Origin: Hydrogenophaga sp. | GTDB taxonomy: Bacteria; Pseudomonadota; Gammaproteobacteria; Burkholderiales; Burkholderiaceae_C | Reading direction: 5' to 3' | Length of the DNA: 64,000 nucleotides | NCBI GenBank assembly: GCA_030682835.1 | Contig: JAUXNG010000045.1 | Coordinates: forward strand, 16,403-80,402 | Shown: in pieces, positions 1-8,434 of the stretch | How the letters are laid out: each line of letters opens with the position of its first letter | How positions within the stretch are numbered: position 1 is the first letter of the stretch | Notes under the pieces: generated by a model | The model's database searches: none | Told to the model about the DNA's origin: nothing | What the model saw: only the letters and a program-made list of their open reading frames with translations | Made by a program: the position numbers and the translations under genes

Positions 1-20
1 GAAACCGCAGGAGAACCGCA

Positions 21-1016
21 ATGGCAAGCCTTGACATTTTCAACGACAACGCATTCGGCGTGACCTCGATGATCACCGCGATCAACGAGGCACCTCACGT
101 GCCTACCATGCTCGGCGACATGCGCCTGTTCACCGAAGAAGGCATGTCGACCACGTCGGCCTTCATCGAGATGGAGGGCGAGACGCTGAGCCTGGTGCCT
201 GCCGCCGAGCGCGGCGCCCCCGGCAAGACCGACGACAAGCGCAAGCGCAAGGTCATCCCCTTCAAGGTCGTGCACCTGCCCCAGATGGGCGGCATCAACG
301 CCGACGAAGTGCAGGGCGTGCGCGCCTACGGCAGCGAGACCGAAGTGCAGACCGTGCAGGGCATCGTCAACCGTGAACTGGCCGTCAAACGCCAGAATCT
401 GGACGTGACGCTGGAGTTCCAGCGCATGGGCGCCGTGAAGGGCATCGTGTACGACGCCGACGGCGCCACCGAACTGCTCGACCTGTATGAAGCATTCGGC
501 GTCACGCAGCAGACCCTGGACGTGCAGCTCGACGTGGCCGACACCAAGGTGCGCAACAAGATGATCGCCGCCAAGCGGATGATCGAGGCTTACCTGGGCG
601 GCATCACCAGCTCGGGCTACCTGATCCTGGCATCGGCGGCTTTCCACGACGCGTTCGTGAGCCACCCCGACGTCGAGAAGGCATACGACCGCTGGCAAGA
701 AGGTGGCTTCCTGCGCTCCGACACCCGCAAGGGCTTCGAGTTCGCCGAGACCACCATCCGCGAGTACCGCGGCAAAGTGGGCTCGCAGGACTTCATTGCC
801 GACGGCGAAGCCTACATGATCCCGCTGGGCGTGCCCCGCATGTTCATGACCAAGTTCGCCCCGGCTGACTACATGGAAACCGTGAACACCATGGGCCTGC
901 CGTACTACGCCAAGCAGGAACTGCGCAAGTTCAACAAGGGCGTGGACATCGAGACCCAGTCCAACCCGCTGATGATCAACACGCGTCCCCGCGCTGTGAT
1001 CCGGCTCACGGTCTAA
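21..1016 (+). CDS. Phage major capsid protein (lambda gpE-like)
   Basis: This 331-residue protein matches the lambda gpE type of major capsid protein in length and overall pattern: an early region with MLGDMRLFTEEGMSTTSAFIE, a basic stretch near residue 72 (DDKRKRKVIPFK), and a C-terminal part ending PRAVIRLTV. It would form the hexamers and pentamers of the icosahedral head. A good ribosome site (AGGAGA) lies 6 bases before the ATG. It is the first complete gene in the window and heads the head-tail gene string; a decoration protein, scaffold/protease and portal would be expected off the left edge. The family call is by recognition of sequence style and position, not by a search. Confidence 0.85.
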   Translation: MASLDIFNDNAFGVTSMITAINEAPHVPTMLGDMRLFTEEGMSTTSAFIEMEGETLSLVPAAERGAPGKTDDKRKRKVIPFKVVHLPQMGGINADEVQGVRAYGSETEVQTVQGIVNRELAVKRQNLDVTLEFQRMGAVKGIVYDADGATELLDLYEAFGVTQQTLDVQLDVADTKVRNKMIAAKRMIEAYLGGITSSGYLILASAAFHDAFVSHPDVEKAYDRWQEGGFLRSDTRKGFEFAETTIREYRGKVGSQDFIADGEAYMIPLGVPRMFMTKFAPADYMETVNTMGLPYYAKQELRKFNKGVDIETQSNPLMINTRPRAVIRLTV

Positions 1017-1018
1017 CC

Positions 1019-1342
1019 ATGCACTCGGCGTTCAGCCGATTGAACCGGCGCGTCCTCGCTGTTTTCGGTGAGGACGCGCTGCTGCGTGGCGAGGTCGTCG
1101 ACCCGCCGCGGCGCATCGCCGTCAAGCACGGCCTGCAGCTCACCGGCTACGGCAGCGAAGAAGCCATGTACCGCGGCGACCTGGTCGTCGAAAAGGACGT
1201 GGCCTACGTGCCCAGCGAATACAACCCGGCAGCCGGCGACCGCCTGCAGCACCCGGACGGCGACTACGACCTGGACGTCCGCATCAAGGACAACGGTCAC
1301 ATGCAGACGTGGGTGCTGCGCGAGCACTACAACGGGGACTGA
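1019..1342 (+). CDS. Phage head-tail connector / joining protein
   Basis: A 107-residue acidic protein starts 2 bases after the capsid gene stop. Its size and place, between the major capsid gene and the tail Z- and U-like genes, are those of small head-tail joining proteins such as the lambda FI/FII group. No catalytic motif is visible; the C-terminal half (DLDVRIKDNGHMQTWVLREHYNGD) looks like a beta-rich fold. The gene ends 2 bases before the next start, so translation is probably coupled. The role rests mainly on gene order. Confidence 0.55.
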   Translation: MHSAFSRLNRRVLAVFGEDALLRGEVVDPPRRIAVKHGLQLTGYGSEEAMYRGDLVVEKDVAYVPSEYNPAAGDRLQHPDGDYDLDVRIKDNGHMQTWVLREHYNGD

Positions 1343-1344
1343 CC

Positions 1345-2034
1345 ATGGCACGCGCATTCACGGTCGAAGTCGATGTGTCGAAGCTCGACCGACTGGCCGA
1401 CCGGCTGGGCGACCTCAGTGGTGAGGCCCTGGGCGAGATGTCGATGCGCGTCGTCAACGAGGTGGTCGACGAGACCTACGACCTGGCGCTGCCGCGCATG
1501 CTCAGTCGCATCAACCTGACCGAGCCCTACGTGCGCGAGCGCATGACGGTCAACAAGGCCACCAGCCCCGACTTGCCGAAGGCCAGCATCGTGGCGTCCG
1601 GCGACCGCAGGCTCATGACCACGCTGGCGCGCTACGACGGCCAGCAGGCCGTCAAGCCCGTCAACTGGAGCAACGACCGCATCGCCGGCATGGGCAAGAA
1701 GTTCGCCCCATGGCCAGGCTGGACGAAGCGCACCGGCGACGATCGGCGCGGCATCGCGGCCAACATGAAAGGCGCGGGCGCCACCGTGGAGGTCGTGCGC
1801 GGTCGGCGCAAGCCCATCGAAGATGCGTTTTTCATGCCGCTGCGCAACGGCAACGGCATGGGCATTTTTCGCCGCACCGGCAAGGGCGACCGCGACTATA
1901 AGCACACCTACGGCCCGTCGGTCTACCAGTTGTTCGCCTACACCGCCAAGGCCATCATCAACGACGTGGCCGACAACCTTGAAAACCGCGTCGCCACCGA
2001 GGCGGAACGCTTGCTTGAGAACAAACTGTCATGA
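1345..2034 (+). CDS. Minor tail protein, Z-like
   Basis: This 229-residue protein resembles the prophage minor tail protein Z family: an N-terminal helical part with DRLADRLGDLSGEALGEM, a middle with MLSRINLTEPYVRERM, and a basic centre. Z-type proteins act in tail completion or joining. The start at 1345 was chosen over an in-frame upstream codon at 1309, because the latter lies inside the previous gene while 1345 follows its stop by 2 bases. The stop overlaps the next start by 4 bases (ATGA). Confidence in a tail-joining role is fair, and lower for the exact family. Confidence 0.6.
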   Translation: MARAFTVEVDVSKLDRLADRLGDLSGEALGEMSMRVVNEVVDETYDLALPRMLSRINLTEPYVRERMTVNKATSPDLPKASIVASGDRRLMTTLARYDGQQAVKPVNWSNDRIAGMGKKFAPWPGWTKRTGDDRRGIAANMKGAGATVEVVRGRRKPIEDAFFMPLRNGNGMGIFRRTGKGDRDYKHTYGPSVYQLFAYTAKAIINDVADNLENRVATEAERLLENKLS

Positions 2035-2489
2035 CCCTTCTGCAACGCGCGGCCGACATCGCCGCCGAAATTGACCGTCGCTGCCGCACCATCACCCGCG
2101 ACGCCGGTGCCGAGACTGACGTCGGCGTGCGCGTGCTGCGCGGCCGACGCAAGATCGACGACGACAAGGTGCCGTGCGTCGTCATCGTCGAGGGCCTGGA
2201 CGCGCCCGTCATGGGTGACAGCAAGCGCAGCGCCACGGCCAAGGTGCGCCAGGGCTACGTGCTGGTCGGCTACGACAAGTGCGACCCCGACCACCCCAAC
2301 GACAAGGCCCACGCCGTCATCCGTGACTTCAAGCGCGCCATCTTTGGTGACGGCACCACGCTGGGTGAGCGGGTTATGTCGGTCACGTACAAGGGGCGCG
2401 ACATAGGCCCGCGCGGCGACGGCGTGAGCATCGTGTCGGCCACCGTCGAGTTCGAGGTCGAATTCAGCGAGCGCCTGGACCAGCCCTGA
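2031..2489 (+). CDS. Tail terminator / minor tail protein U-like
   Basis: A 152-residue protein overlaps the preceding gene by 4 bases. Length, an N-terminal helix (TLLQRAADIAAEIDRRC), a beta-rich middle and the position just before the tail tube gene fit tail terminator proteins of the lambda gpU kind, which cap the tail tube and join it to the head. No diagnostic motif is present, so the assignment leans on synteny. After it comes the only sizeable gap in the head-tail string (94 bases). Confidence 0.5.
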   Translation: MTLLQRAADIAAEIDRRCRTITRDAGAETDVGVRVLRGRRKIDDDKVPCVVIVEGLDAPVMGDSKRSATAKVRQGYVLVGYDKCDPDHPNDKAHAVIRDFKRAIFGDGTTLGERVMSVTYKGRDIGPRGDGVSIVSATVEFEVEFSERLDQP

Positions 2490-2530
2490 CGAAATACAGC
2501 CGCTAAACGCGGCGGACGATTTTAGCGACC

Positions 2531-2579
2531 ATTCTCCAATGTAAACGTCGAATTTTGCGACACGAACACACTGGAGAAT
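2531..2579 (+). promoter_or_regulatory. Inverted repeat that can hide the tail tube gene ribosome site
   Basis: ATTCTCCA at 2531-2538 is the exact reverse complement of TGGAGAAT at 2572-2579, and the latter holds the Shine-Dalgarno sequence of the gene starting at 2584. The 33-base loop contains a smaller GTCG/CGAC pairing (2547-2550 with 2558-2561). A separate GCCGC-TAAAC-GCGGC hairpin lies at 2499-2513. In RNA the long-range stem would block the ribosome site. The pairing is seen directly; a regulatory effect is inferred. Confidence 0.5.
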
Positions 2580-2583
2580 CAAT

Positions 2584-3348
2584 ATGTCTGCTCGCGGTTT
2601 TATCGGTGCCGGTGACTTGTACGTCTCGCGCTTCAACCCTGCCACCAACTCGTTCCTGCCATTCGTTGGCCCCATCGAGACCACCAAGTTCGAGATCACG
2701 CCCAAGACCGAACTCAAGGAAATGGTCAGCAAGAGCCGCGACGGCTACGGCCAGGTGGTTGAAACCGTGGCGCTGGCCCAGCCCTTCGAGTTTGCCGTCG
2801 ACTTCGCCGAAGTGTCGGGCGACACCCTCGTCACGGCCTTCCTCGGCACGAAGACGGCCATCAACGTGGCCGGCGGCGCGTTCGCCGACCTGCCCGTCAC
2901 CGCAGCCGTGGGCGCCTGGGCCGACATCGGTCGCATGAACGTCGTTCCTGCCGGCCTGGCCGTGCGCAACGAAGCTGGGACCACGACCTACGCGCTGGGC
3001 ACCGACTACGAGATCAACTACCGCCTGGGCACCATCCGCGCACTGGCCGGCGGCGCCATCACCAACGGACAGGTGCTCGAAGTCAGCGGCACCAGCGCAG
3101 CCTTCACCGGCACGCAGATCGAAGGCGGCACGCAGGCTCAGATTCGCGCCAAGTTCCGTTTCGACGGCAAGAACCAGGTGGACGGCCTGCCGGTCATTGT
3201 GGACGTCTACGAGGCCGTGATCGCCGCCGACTCGGCGTTCGACTTCCTGGCCGACGACTTCGCCGCCGTGAGCCTGCCCGGCAAGCTCAAGACGCCGGCC
3301 GGCATGAGCGCGCCGTTCGTTGTCAAGATGCTTGACAACGCCATCTGA
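2584..3348 (+). CDS. Major tail (tube) protein
   Basis: This 254-residue protein has the order and look of a siphophage tail tube subunit: an N-terminal GFIGAGDLYVSRFNPATN, an early conserved TTKFEITPKTELKEMVSKSRDG segment, and a C-terminal beta-rich region after residue 110 that could be a surface (Ig-like) domain. It polymerises around the tape measure to form the tail. A strong GGAGA ribosome site precedes it but may be masked by an RNA hairpin. A strong terminator follows 36 bases after the stop, as expected for a highly expressed structural gene. Confidence 0.75.
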   Translation: MSARGFIGAGDLYVSRFNPATNSFLPFVGPIETTKFEITPKTELKEMVSKSRDGYGQVVETVALAQPFEFAVDFAEVSGDTLVTAFLGTKTAINVAGGAFADLPVTAAVGAWADIGRMNVVPAGLAVRNEAGTTTYALGTDYEINYRLGTIRALAGGAITNGQVLEVSGTSAAFTGTQIEGGTQAQIRAKFRFDGKNQVDGLPVIVDVYEAVIAADSAFDFLADDFAAVSLPGKLKTPAGMSAPFVVKMLDNAI

Positions 3349-3383
3349 TCGACGACAGGCGAGACGTCTCGCTGGGTGATGAC

Positions 3384-3413
3384 AAGCGGGGTCTCGTACC
3401 CCGCTTTTTTATT
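3384..3413 (+). terminator. Rho-independent terminator after the tail tube gene
   Basis: AAGCGGGG (3384-3391), a 7-base loop and CCCCGCTT (3399-3406) form a perfect 8-bp stem followed by TTTTATT. It lies between tail tube and tape measure genes, so it probably attenuates late transcription and keeps tail tube mRNA in excess. Confidence 0.85.
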
Positions 3414-3424
3414 GAGGCTCGTAG

Positions 3425-6400
3425 ATGGCGACGCAAAACACACGTGACGTAGACCTAACCCTATCGGTGACCACGCTCGGCACCGAGAGCGTCAAGAACC
3501 TGCAGGGCGAGATCAACGCCCTGGCCAAAGAGGGCGGCGCCGCTGCGCCCGCGTTCAAGGCCCTAGGCGACGAGATCGCGCAACTCGGCCAGCAGGCCGA
3601 ACTGGTCACCGCGGCACGCACGCTCACCAGTGAGATCGAGGGCCTGTCCAAAGCACAGACCGACGCCGCGCAGAAGACCCGCGACCTGCGCGCCCAGCTC
3701 GCCCCGCTGTCGGCGGCCACCAGTGAACTCGCCGGCAAGGAACGCGATGCCAAGCAGGCACTGATCGACGGCCAGCGTGCCCTGTTCGACAAGAAGCAGG
3801 CACTGGCGTCGCTGAAAAACGAGACGTCGGCGGCCGACAAGGAATCCAGCAAATACACCAAGCAGGTGCGTGATCTCAACACCGAGATCATCGCCGGCAA
3901 GACGGCCGTCCGTAACCTGGCCGACGAGCACCGCCAAGCCAAGGCCGCCACCAAGGAGGCCAGCGACGCGGAAGGCAAGTTCGCCTCGAAGGTGACCGAG
4001 TCTGCGACCCAGCTCAAAGGCATCGAGAAGGCGCTGGCGTCGCGCAACGACTCACTGAACAAGACCAAGCAGGCGCTCAAAGACAGCGGCCTGGCCACCG
4101 ACAACGTGGCCGAGGCCGAGGGTCGCCTGCTCAAAGCCTACACCGGCACCGTGGCCGCCATGGACCGCGTGCGGATCGAGCGCGACCGCGCCGCCGACGC
4201 TGCGAAGCGCGCGGCTGCCGAAGAAGACCGCCTGGCCATCATCCAGATGAACCGCATGCGCGAGTTGCAGGCGGCGGCCAAGGCCGAAGCCGACGGCATC
4301 GTGCGCGACTATGCACGCATGGAGCAGGCGGCCCGCGAGAGCGCGCAGGCGTCCAAGGAAGCCGCGAAGACGCTCAACGACGCCTTCAGCACGGTCGGCG
4401 TGAAGTCGGTCAAGGACTTGCAGGCCGAGATCGAGCGCGTGCGCACCGCGCTCAACACCATCAAGACCACCGGCACGCTGGTCGGTGGCGAACTCGATGC
4501 GGCGTTCCGTTCCGGCACGGCCCGCATCAATGAACTGGAGCGCGAGATCCGCGCGGCGACCGGGCAGACCACGCTGATGGACCGCGCGGCCGTGGGGTTG
4601 AAGTCCACGTTCGGCCAGTTCGCGGCCGGCTTCACGGCGGTCGAAGTCGTGCAGCGACTGGGTCGGTCGTTCATCGACGCCAACGTCGGCCTGGAGCGCC
4701 TGCGCCTGGGTCTGAAGACCATCTACAAGGACAGCAACCTCGCCGCCACGCAGATCGACTTCCTGCGCAAGTCGGCCAACGCCGCCGGTATCGGCTTCGG
4801 CGCCATCACCGACTCGTTCGTCAAGTTCGTGGCCAGCACGCAGTCGGCGAACATCTCCATGGAGGTCACGAACGACCTGTTCGCGTCTGTCACGCGCGCC
4901 GCCGGCACCCTTGGCCTGAGCGGCGACAAGGTCACGCACATCCTCGACGCACTTTCGCAGATGGCCGGCAAGGGCGTGGTCTCGATGGAAGAATTGCGTC
5001 AGCAATTGGGGGACAGCCTGCCAGGCGCGCTGAGCCTGACGGCCAAGGGTCTCGGCCTGACCGACACCGAGCTGATCAAGCTCGTCGAGAGCGGTGGCCT
5101 GCTGGCGCGCGACCTGTTCCCGGCGCTCACGCAGTCGCTCAAGCAGCTCGGCGCCGAGGTGTTCACGGTGCAGTCCACATGGGAGCGCCTGAAGAACGTC
5201 ATGACGCAGGTGTTCAGCGACGCAGGCGACACCGGCGTGTGGGAAGGTTTGAAGTACGTGCTCGCCACTGTCGGCGTCACCGTTAACGCCCTGGCCAACG
5301 GCTTCGGCTTCCTGTTCGACGGCGTCGTCACGGGTTCGCGCCAGATGGTCGCCGCGCTGACGCTCAACTTCTCCGAGGTCGACCGGCTCGGCCAGGCGTT
5401 CATCGAGCGGCAGACCGAACAGGGCCGCAAGCTGCGCGAGAACGCAGCCCTGCTGTACGGGCTGAGCGAGGCGCAGGGCGTGGCGAACGCCGCCACCGCA
5501 GCGGCCGTGCCAGCGGCAGCCGCTGCCGCCAACGCACAGGCGGGCGTCGCCACCGCTGCCGCCAGCAGTGCTGCGGCCCTCACCAGCGTCGCAGGGGCCG
5601 CCACTCAGGCCGCAGCAGGGCAGGTGGCTGCGGGGCAGGCTGCGACGGCGGCAGGGCAGGCGGTGCAGGCTGCAACGGGCACTTGGGAACAGCTCAACAT
5701 CGCCTACAAGGACAACCAGAAAAGCGCGGCGCAGAGCATCCTCAACGCCGAGCGCCTGGCCCGTGCCAAAGAGATCGAGGGGCAGACCATGGTCACCCTG
5801 GCGCAGATCACCGGCAACGAGAGCAAGTTGCTCGACGCCAACGCAGCCGCCAAACGCGGACAACTGGCCGCCATGGCGGAAGTCGAGCGTCAGCGCGCCT
5901 TGGAAATCTCGCAAATGGAGTCGACCATTGCAGGTCTTGAACGCGAGGCCAAGGCACTCGGCGACCCTGACCGCTCCCGCGCCAAAGCCATACAGGCAAT
6001 TCGGGACAACGTCGTCGCACGGCAGGCCGAGTCTGAAAAGACCAAGCAGACCGTGAAAGACCTGGAAATGGAGGTGCTGGCGCGCGAGATCGCCGTGAAG
6101 ACCAACCGGGACAACTCAGCGTCTCTCGACAAGCTGCGCGACGCCTTCAACAAGGCGCGAGAGGCCGAGCAGTGGGCCGCAGAGTCTGCGCGCCTGGGCC
6201 TGATCCCGCGCGAAGCTGCCAAGAAAGCTGCCGACAACGCAGCCGCGGCCGAGGCGATGTACCGCGACGCACTGAACGACAGCGCCGCGGCGTCGCAGCG
6301 CGCCACGCAGGCGACCCGCGACCGCGCCACCGTGGCTGCCGCCGGCCTGCAGGTCGACATGGCACGGTCGCGCGCCAGCGAGGCCCTGGCCCGCGCCATG

Positions 6401-7213
6401 GGCAACGAAACGGCGGTCACGATCGAGCAGGTCGCGCAGAAGCGCATCGAAATCCAGACCGTGCGCGCCGCCATCGAAGCCAAGAAGGCCGAGGCCGCCG
6501 AGATCATTCGACTGGCCGAGCTGCAACGCGCCAACCTCGACCTGGCCGACCCGCAGTACGCCGCGAAGAAGGCCGAAATCGACAGCCGAATCGCCAACGC
6601 CCGCGCCATGCAACTGGAGGCCGGCGCCATGGGCGAGTCGATCAAGCTGCTCGAACTTGAAATCCAAACCCTGCAACGCAACACGCAGGAACGTGAGCGC
6701 AACAACGCCAGCAAAGGCGGGTCGGCACCCGGCACCACGCCGTCGTCCAAGTACGCGAAGCCCAAGGGCGGCAGCGTCACCGGCAACACGCGCGAGGAAC
6801 GCCTGGCCGGGCAGAACGCCGTCGACAACACGCTCATGTTCGCACTGCGGGACAAGCTCAACGCCGGCACGCTGAGTGCTGCCGACGCCGACCAGATCCG
6901 CGCCGTGATCGCCGCCCTCGACCAGAACGAGCAAGTCAACCGCGACCTGGACCGCATGAACCCCGGCGCGTTCTCGCTCACCGGCGCCGCCGATCGAAAC
7001 GAGTGGCGCAACGTGCGCGCGAGGCTCGACCAGGCCCTGAGCGAAATGCGCGGCGGGTCAACCGGCGGGGGCGGTGCCATTGGCCAGCCGCGCACGGTCA
7101 ACGTGAACATCGGCGGCAGCAAGTCGACCGTCACAACGGCGTCCGACGCCGACGCCGACGCGCTTGTCGCCATGCTGAAAAGCCTTGAATCCGCATCCAC
7201 GAGGACGTTCTGA
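3425..7213 (+). CDS. Phage tail tape measure protein
   Basis: At 1262 residues this is the longest prophage protein. The first ~400 residues are heptad-rich coiled coil (long runs of A, K, E, Q). Residues about 400-580 match the tape-measure N-terminal domain type (KSANAAGIGFGAITDSFVKF, then MAGKGVVSMEELRQQLGDSLPGAL). An Ala-rich stretch lies near residues 690-755, then another long coiled coil, and a Gly/Ser-rich tail near 1090. It sets tail length and is threaded through the tube. The expected pair of frameshifted tail chaperone genes is not found upstream; the terminator at 3384 is there instead. The stop codon overlaps the next start by one base. Confidence 0.92.
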   Translation: MATQNTRDVDLTLSVTTLGTESVKNLQGEINALAKEGGAAAPAFKALGDEIAQLGQQAELVTAARTLTSEIEGLSKAQTDAAQKTRDLRAQLAPLSAATSELAGKERDAKQALIDGQRALFDKKQALASLKNETSAADKESSKYTKQVRDLNTEIIAGKTAVRNLADEHRQAKAATKEASDAEGKFASKVTESATQLKGIEKALASRNDSLNKTKQALKDSGLATDNVAEAEGRLLKAYTGTVAAMDRVRIERDRAADAAKRAAAEEDRLAIIQMNRMRELQAAAKAEADGIVRDYARMEQAARESAQASKEAAKTLNDAFSTVGVKSVKDLQAEIERVRTALNTIKTTGTLVGGELDAAFRSGTARINELEREIRAATGQTTLMDRAAVGLKSTFGQFAAGFTAVEVVQRLGRSFIDANVGLERLRLGLKTIYKDSNLAATQIDFLRKSANAAGIGFGAITDSFVKFVASTQSANISMEVTNDLFASVTRAAGTLGLSGDKVTHILDALSQMAGKGVVSMEELRQQLGDSLPGALSLTAKGLGLTDTELIKLVESGGLLARDLFPALTQSLKQLGAEVFTVQSTWERLKNVMTQVFSDAGDTGVWEGLKYVLATVGVTVNALANGFGFLFDGVVTGSRQMVAALTLNFSEVDRLGQAFIERQTEQGRKLRENAALLYGLSEAQGVANAATAAAVPAAAAAANAQAGVATAAASSAAALTSVAGAATQAAAGQVAAGQAATAAGQAVQAATGTWEQLNIAYKDNQKSAAQSILNAERLARAKEIEGQTMVTLAQITGNESKLLDANAAAKRGQLAAMAEVERQRALEISQMESTIAGLEREAKALGDPDRSRAKAIQAIRDNVVARQAESEKTKQTVKDLEMEVLAREIAVKTNRDNSASLDKLRDAFNKAREAEQWAAESARLGLIPREAAKKAADNAAAAEAMYRDALNDSAAASQRATQATRDRATVAAAGLQVDMARSRASEALARAMGNETAVTIEQVAQKRIEIQTVRAAIEAKKAEAAEIIRLAELQRANLDLADPQYAAKKAEIDSRIANARAMQLEAGAMGESIKLLELEIQTLQRNTQERERNNASKGGSAPGTTPSSKYAKPKGGSVTGNTREERLAGQNAVDNTLMFALRDKLNAGTLSAADADQIRAVIAALDQNEQVNRDLDRMNPGAFSLTGAADRNEWRNVRARLDQALSEMRGGSTGGGGAIGQPRTVNVNIGGSKSTVTTASDADADALVAMLKSLESASTRTF

Positions 7214-7611
7214 TGACCATCTCCCTGACCGACGGCACCACCGCCGTCACGCTGCCCGCCGACCTGCTGTGGTCCGACGAGTTCAAAGGCCCGCAGGTCG
7301 GGCAGACGGCCTCGCGATCCGTCATGGGCGCCCTGATCGTGCAGGCCCGCGCCATGACGGCGGGCCGCCCGATCACGCTGCAACCCGAGGACGAAAACAG
7401 CGCCTGGATGCGCCGATCCACCGTGGAGCAATTGCGAAATCTGGCCGCTATACCCGGTGCTCAGTTGACTCTGACAATGCGAGGGCAGACCTACAGCGTG
7501 ATGTTCCGGCATCACGACGGCGCCGCCCTTGAAGCCGACCCCGTCGCCCATTACAGCGACGCCGGGGCCGACGACTTCTACCTTGTGACCCTCAAGTTCA
7601 TGACCGTCTGA
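7213..7611 (+). CDS. Phage tail-tip-region protein, unknown family
   Basis: A 132-residue protein overlaps the tape measure stop by one base and the next start by one base. The sequence is beta-rich: an N-terminal TDGTTAVTLPADLLWSDEF, a middle TAGRPITLQPEDENSAWMRR, and a C-terminal DDFYLVTLKFMTV. Proteins directly after the tape measure usually belong to the tail tip (distal tail or minor tail M-like). No motif proves that here, so only a structural tail role is proposed, on position and size. Confidence 0.5.
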   Translation: MTISLTDGTTAVTLPADLLWSDEFKGPQVGQTASRSVMGALIVQARAMTAGRPITLQPEDENSAWMRRSTVEQLRNLAAIPGAQLTLTMRGQTYSVMFRHHDGAALEADPVAHYSDAGADDFYLVTLKFMTV

Positions 7612-8102
7612 TGTCCCCCGGCGCCCTCATCATCACCCTGCTCGCAATGGTTGCCGCCTTGCTGGGTGGCGCCGCGTGGCACGACCGCCAGGTCGAGGCT
7701 TTTCGCGCCGAGGTGCTGAGCGCCGGCCACGACGACAGCGTGCGCCTGCTGGGTCGGGGCAACGCCGCATTGACCCAGAAGCTACAGGAGTCCGACCGTG
7801 CCCGCACCGCAGATAAACAGAAGCTGGTTGATCTGGAGCGCCGCCTGGCTGCTGCTAAGCGCATGCGCGCCAGCGAGCATGCCGATTTTGTCGCCCGAGC
7901 TGCCGCCGCCACCGAAGCCGAGCTACGCGCATACGCGCAAGTCTGCGACGGAATTGTCGGCGAGTCTCGAAGCCTCGTTGAACGATTTGGACGAGAAGCG
8001 ATCGCGTGCGCGATTGATGCTGAACAGCTCGAACGCGACGTCGCCGCCTACGCCGACCACTGGGTCGAGTTCGTCGAAGCCGTGAAGGGCGACGCTAAAT
8101 GA
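7611..8102 (+). CDS. Rz-like inner-membrane spanin (i-spanin)
   Basis: This 163-residue protein has one N-terminal membrane helix (about residues 6-23, LIITLLAMVAALLGGAAWHD) followed by a charged, helical, periplasm-type domain with a coiled coil (about 45-105). That is the layout of Rz-type i-spanins, which span the periplasm and fuse the two membranes in the last step of lysis. The assignment is greatly strengthened by the lipoprotein gene embedded in its +1 frame, as in lambda Rz/Rz1. The place is unusual: it is among tail genes, about 10.5 kb before the holin and endolysin. Without the partner it could only be called a single-pass coiled-coil protein. Confidence 0.7.
   Translation: MSPGALIITLLAMVAALLGGAAWHDRQVEAFRAEVLSAGHDDSVRLLGRGNAALTQKLQESDRARTADKQKLVDLERRLAAAKRMRASEHADFVARAAAATEAELRAYAQVCDGIVGESRSLVERFGREAIACAIDAEQLERDVAAYADHWVEFVEAVKGDAK
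7798..8085 (+). CDS. Rz1-like outer-membrane lipoprotein spanin, embedded in Rz
   Basis: This 95-codon frame lies wholly inside the Rz-like gene in the +1 frame. It starts with GTG, preceded by CAGGAG with 7 bases of spacing. The product begins with a short signal ending in the lipobox LSAC (Cys at residue 23), followed by a Pro-rich segment (SPELPPPPKP), as in known o-spanins. It would be lipid-anchored in the outer membrane and bind the i-spanin in the periplasm. Start signal, lipobox, proline stretch and nesting all agree. At about 73 mature residues it is longer than lambda Rz1 (40). Confidence 0.7.
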   Translation: MPAPQINRSWLIWSAAWLLLSACAPASMPILSPELPPPPKPSYAHTRKSATELSASLEASLNDLDEKRSRARLMLNSSNATSPPTPTTGSSSSKP

Positions 8103-8434
8103 GCACTCGCCGACCCGAGCACAAGCGCGGCGACACGTTCAGCCACGCCGGTGAAATCACCGTGGCCGACGCCGGCACGCCGGTGCTCGACCTCACCGGC
8201 TGGCAGGGTCGCAGCCAGGTGCGCAGCCAGCTCAACGACGCGCTAATCGCCGACCTCGAATTCACCTGGCTCGACGCCACCCAGCGTCTGTGCGCCCTGC
8301 GCTGCCAGGACACGTCCACGTGGCCACTGGGCGAGGCCGAGATCGACATTCAGCTCACCAGCCCCGACGGCGACGTCGTGAGCACGGGCACCACGGTGTT
8401 CGCAGTCGTCAAGGACGTGACCCGCCATGCCTGA
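8099..8434 (+). CDS. Phage hypothetical protein, probable tail accessory
   Basis: A 111-residue protein starts within the last codons of the Rz-like gene (4-base overlap). It begins MSTRRPEHKRGDTFSHAGEI and continues with short beta strands (DLTGWQGRSQVRSQL, GEAEIDIQLTSPDGDVVST). The pattern resembles small proteins found next to siphophage tail fibre genes, where they are thought to attach fibres or baseplate parts. The function is not known. Its stop overlaps the next start by 8 bases. Confidence 0.5.
   Translation: MSTRRPEHKRGDTFSHAGEITVADAGTPVLDLTGWQGRSQVRSQLNDALIADLEFTWLDATQRLCALRCQDTSTWPLGEAEIDIQLTSPDGDVVSTGTTVFAVVKDVTRHA

Noticed and set aside
4052..5914. Long minus-strand open frame (620 codons) opposite the tape measure gene
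   Set aside because: It is a shadow of a GC-rich gene: the sense frame has clear tape-measure domains, and this frame has no motif and an odd His/Arg/Gly-rich composition.
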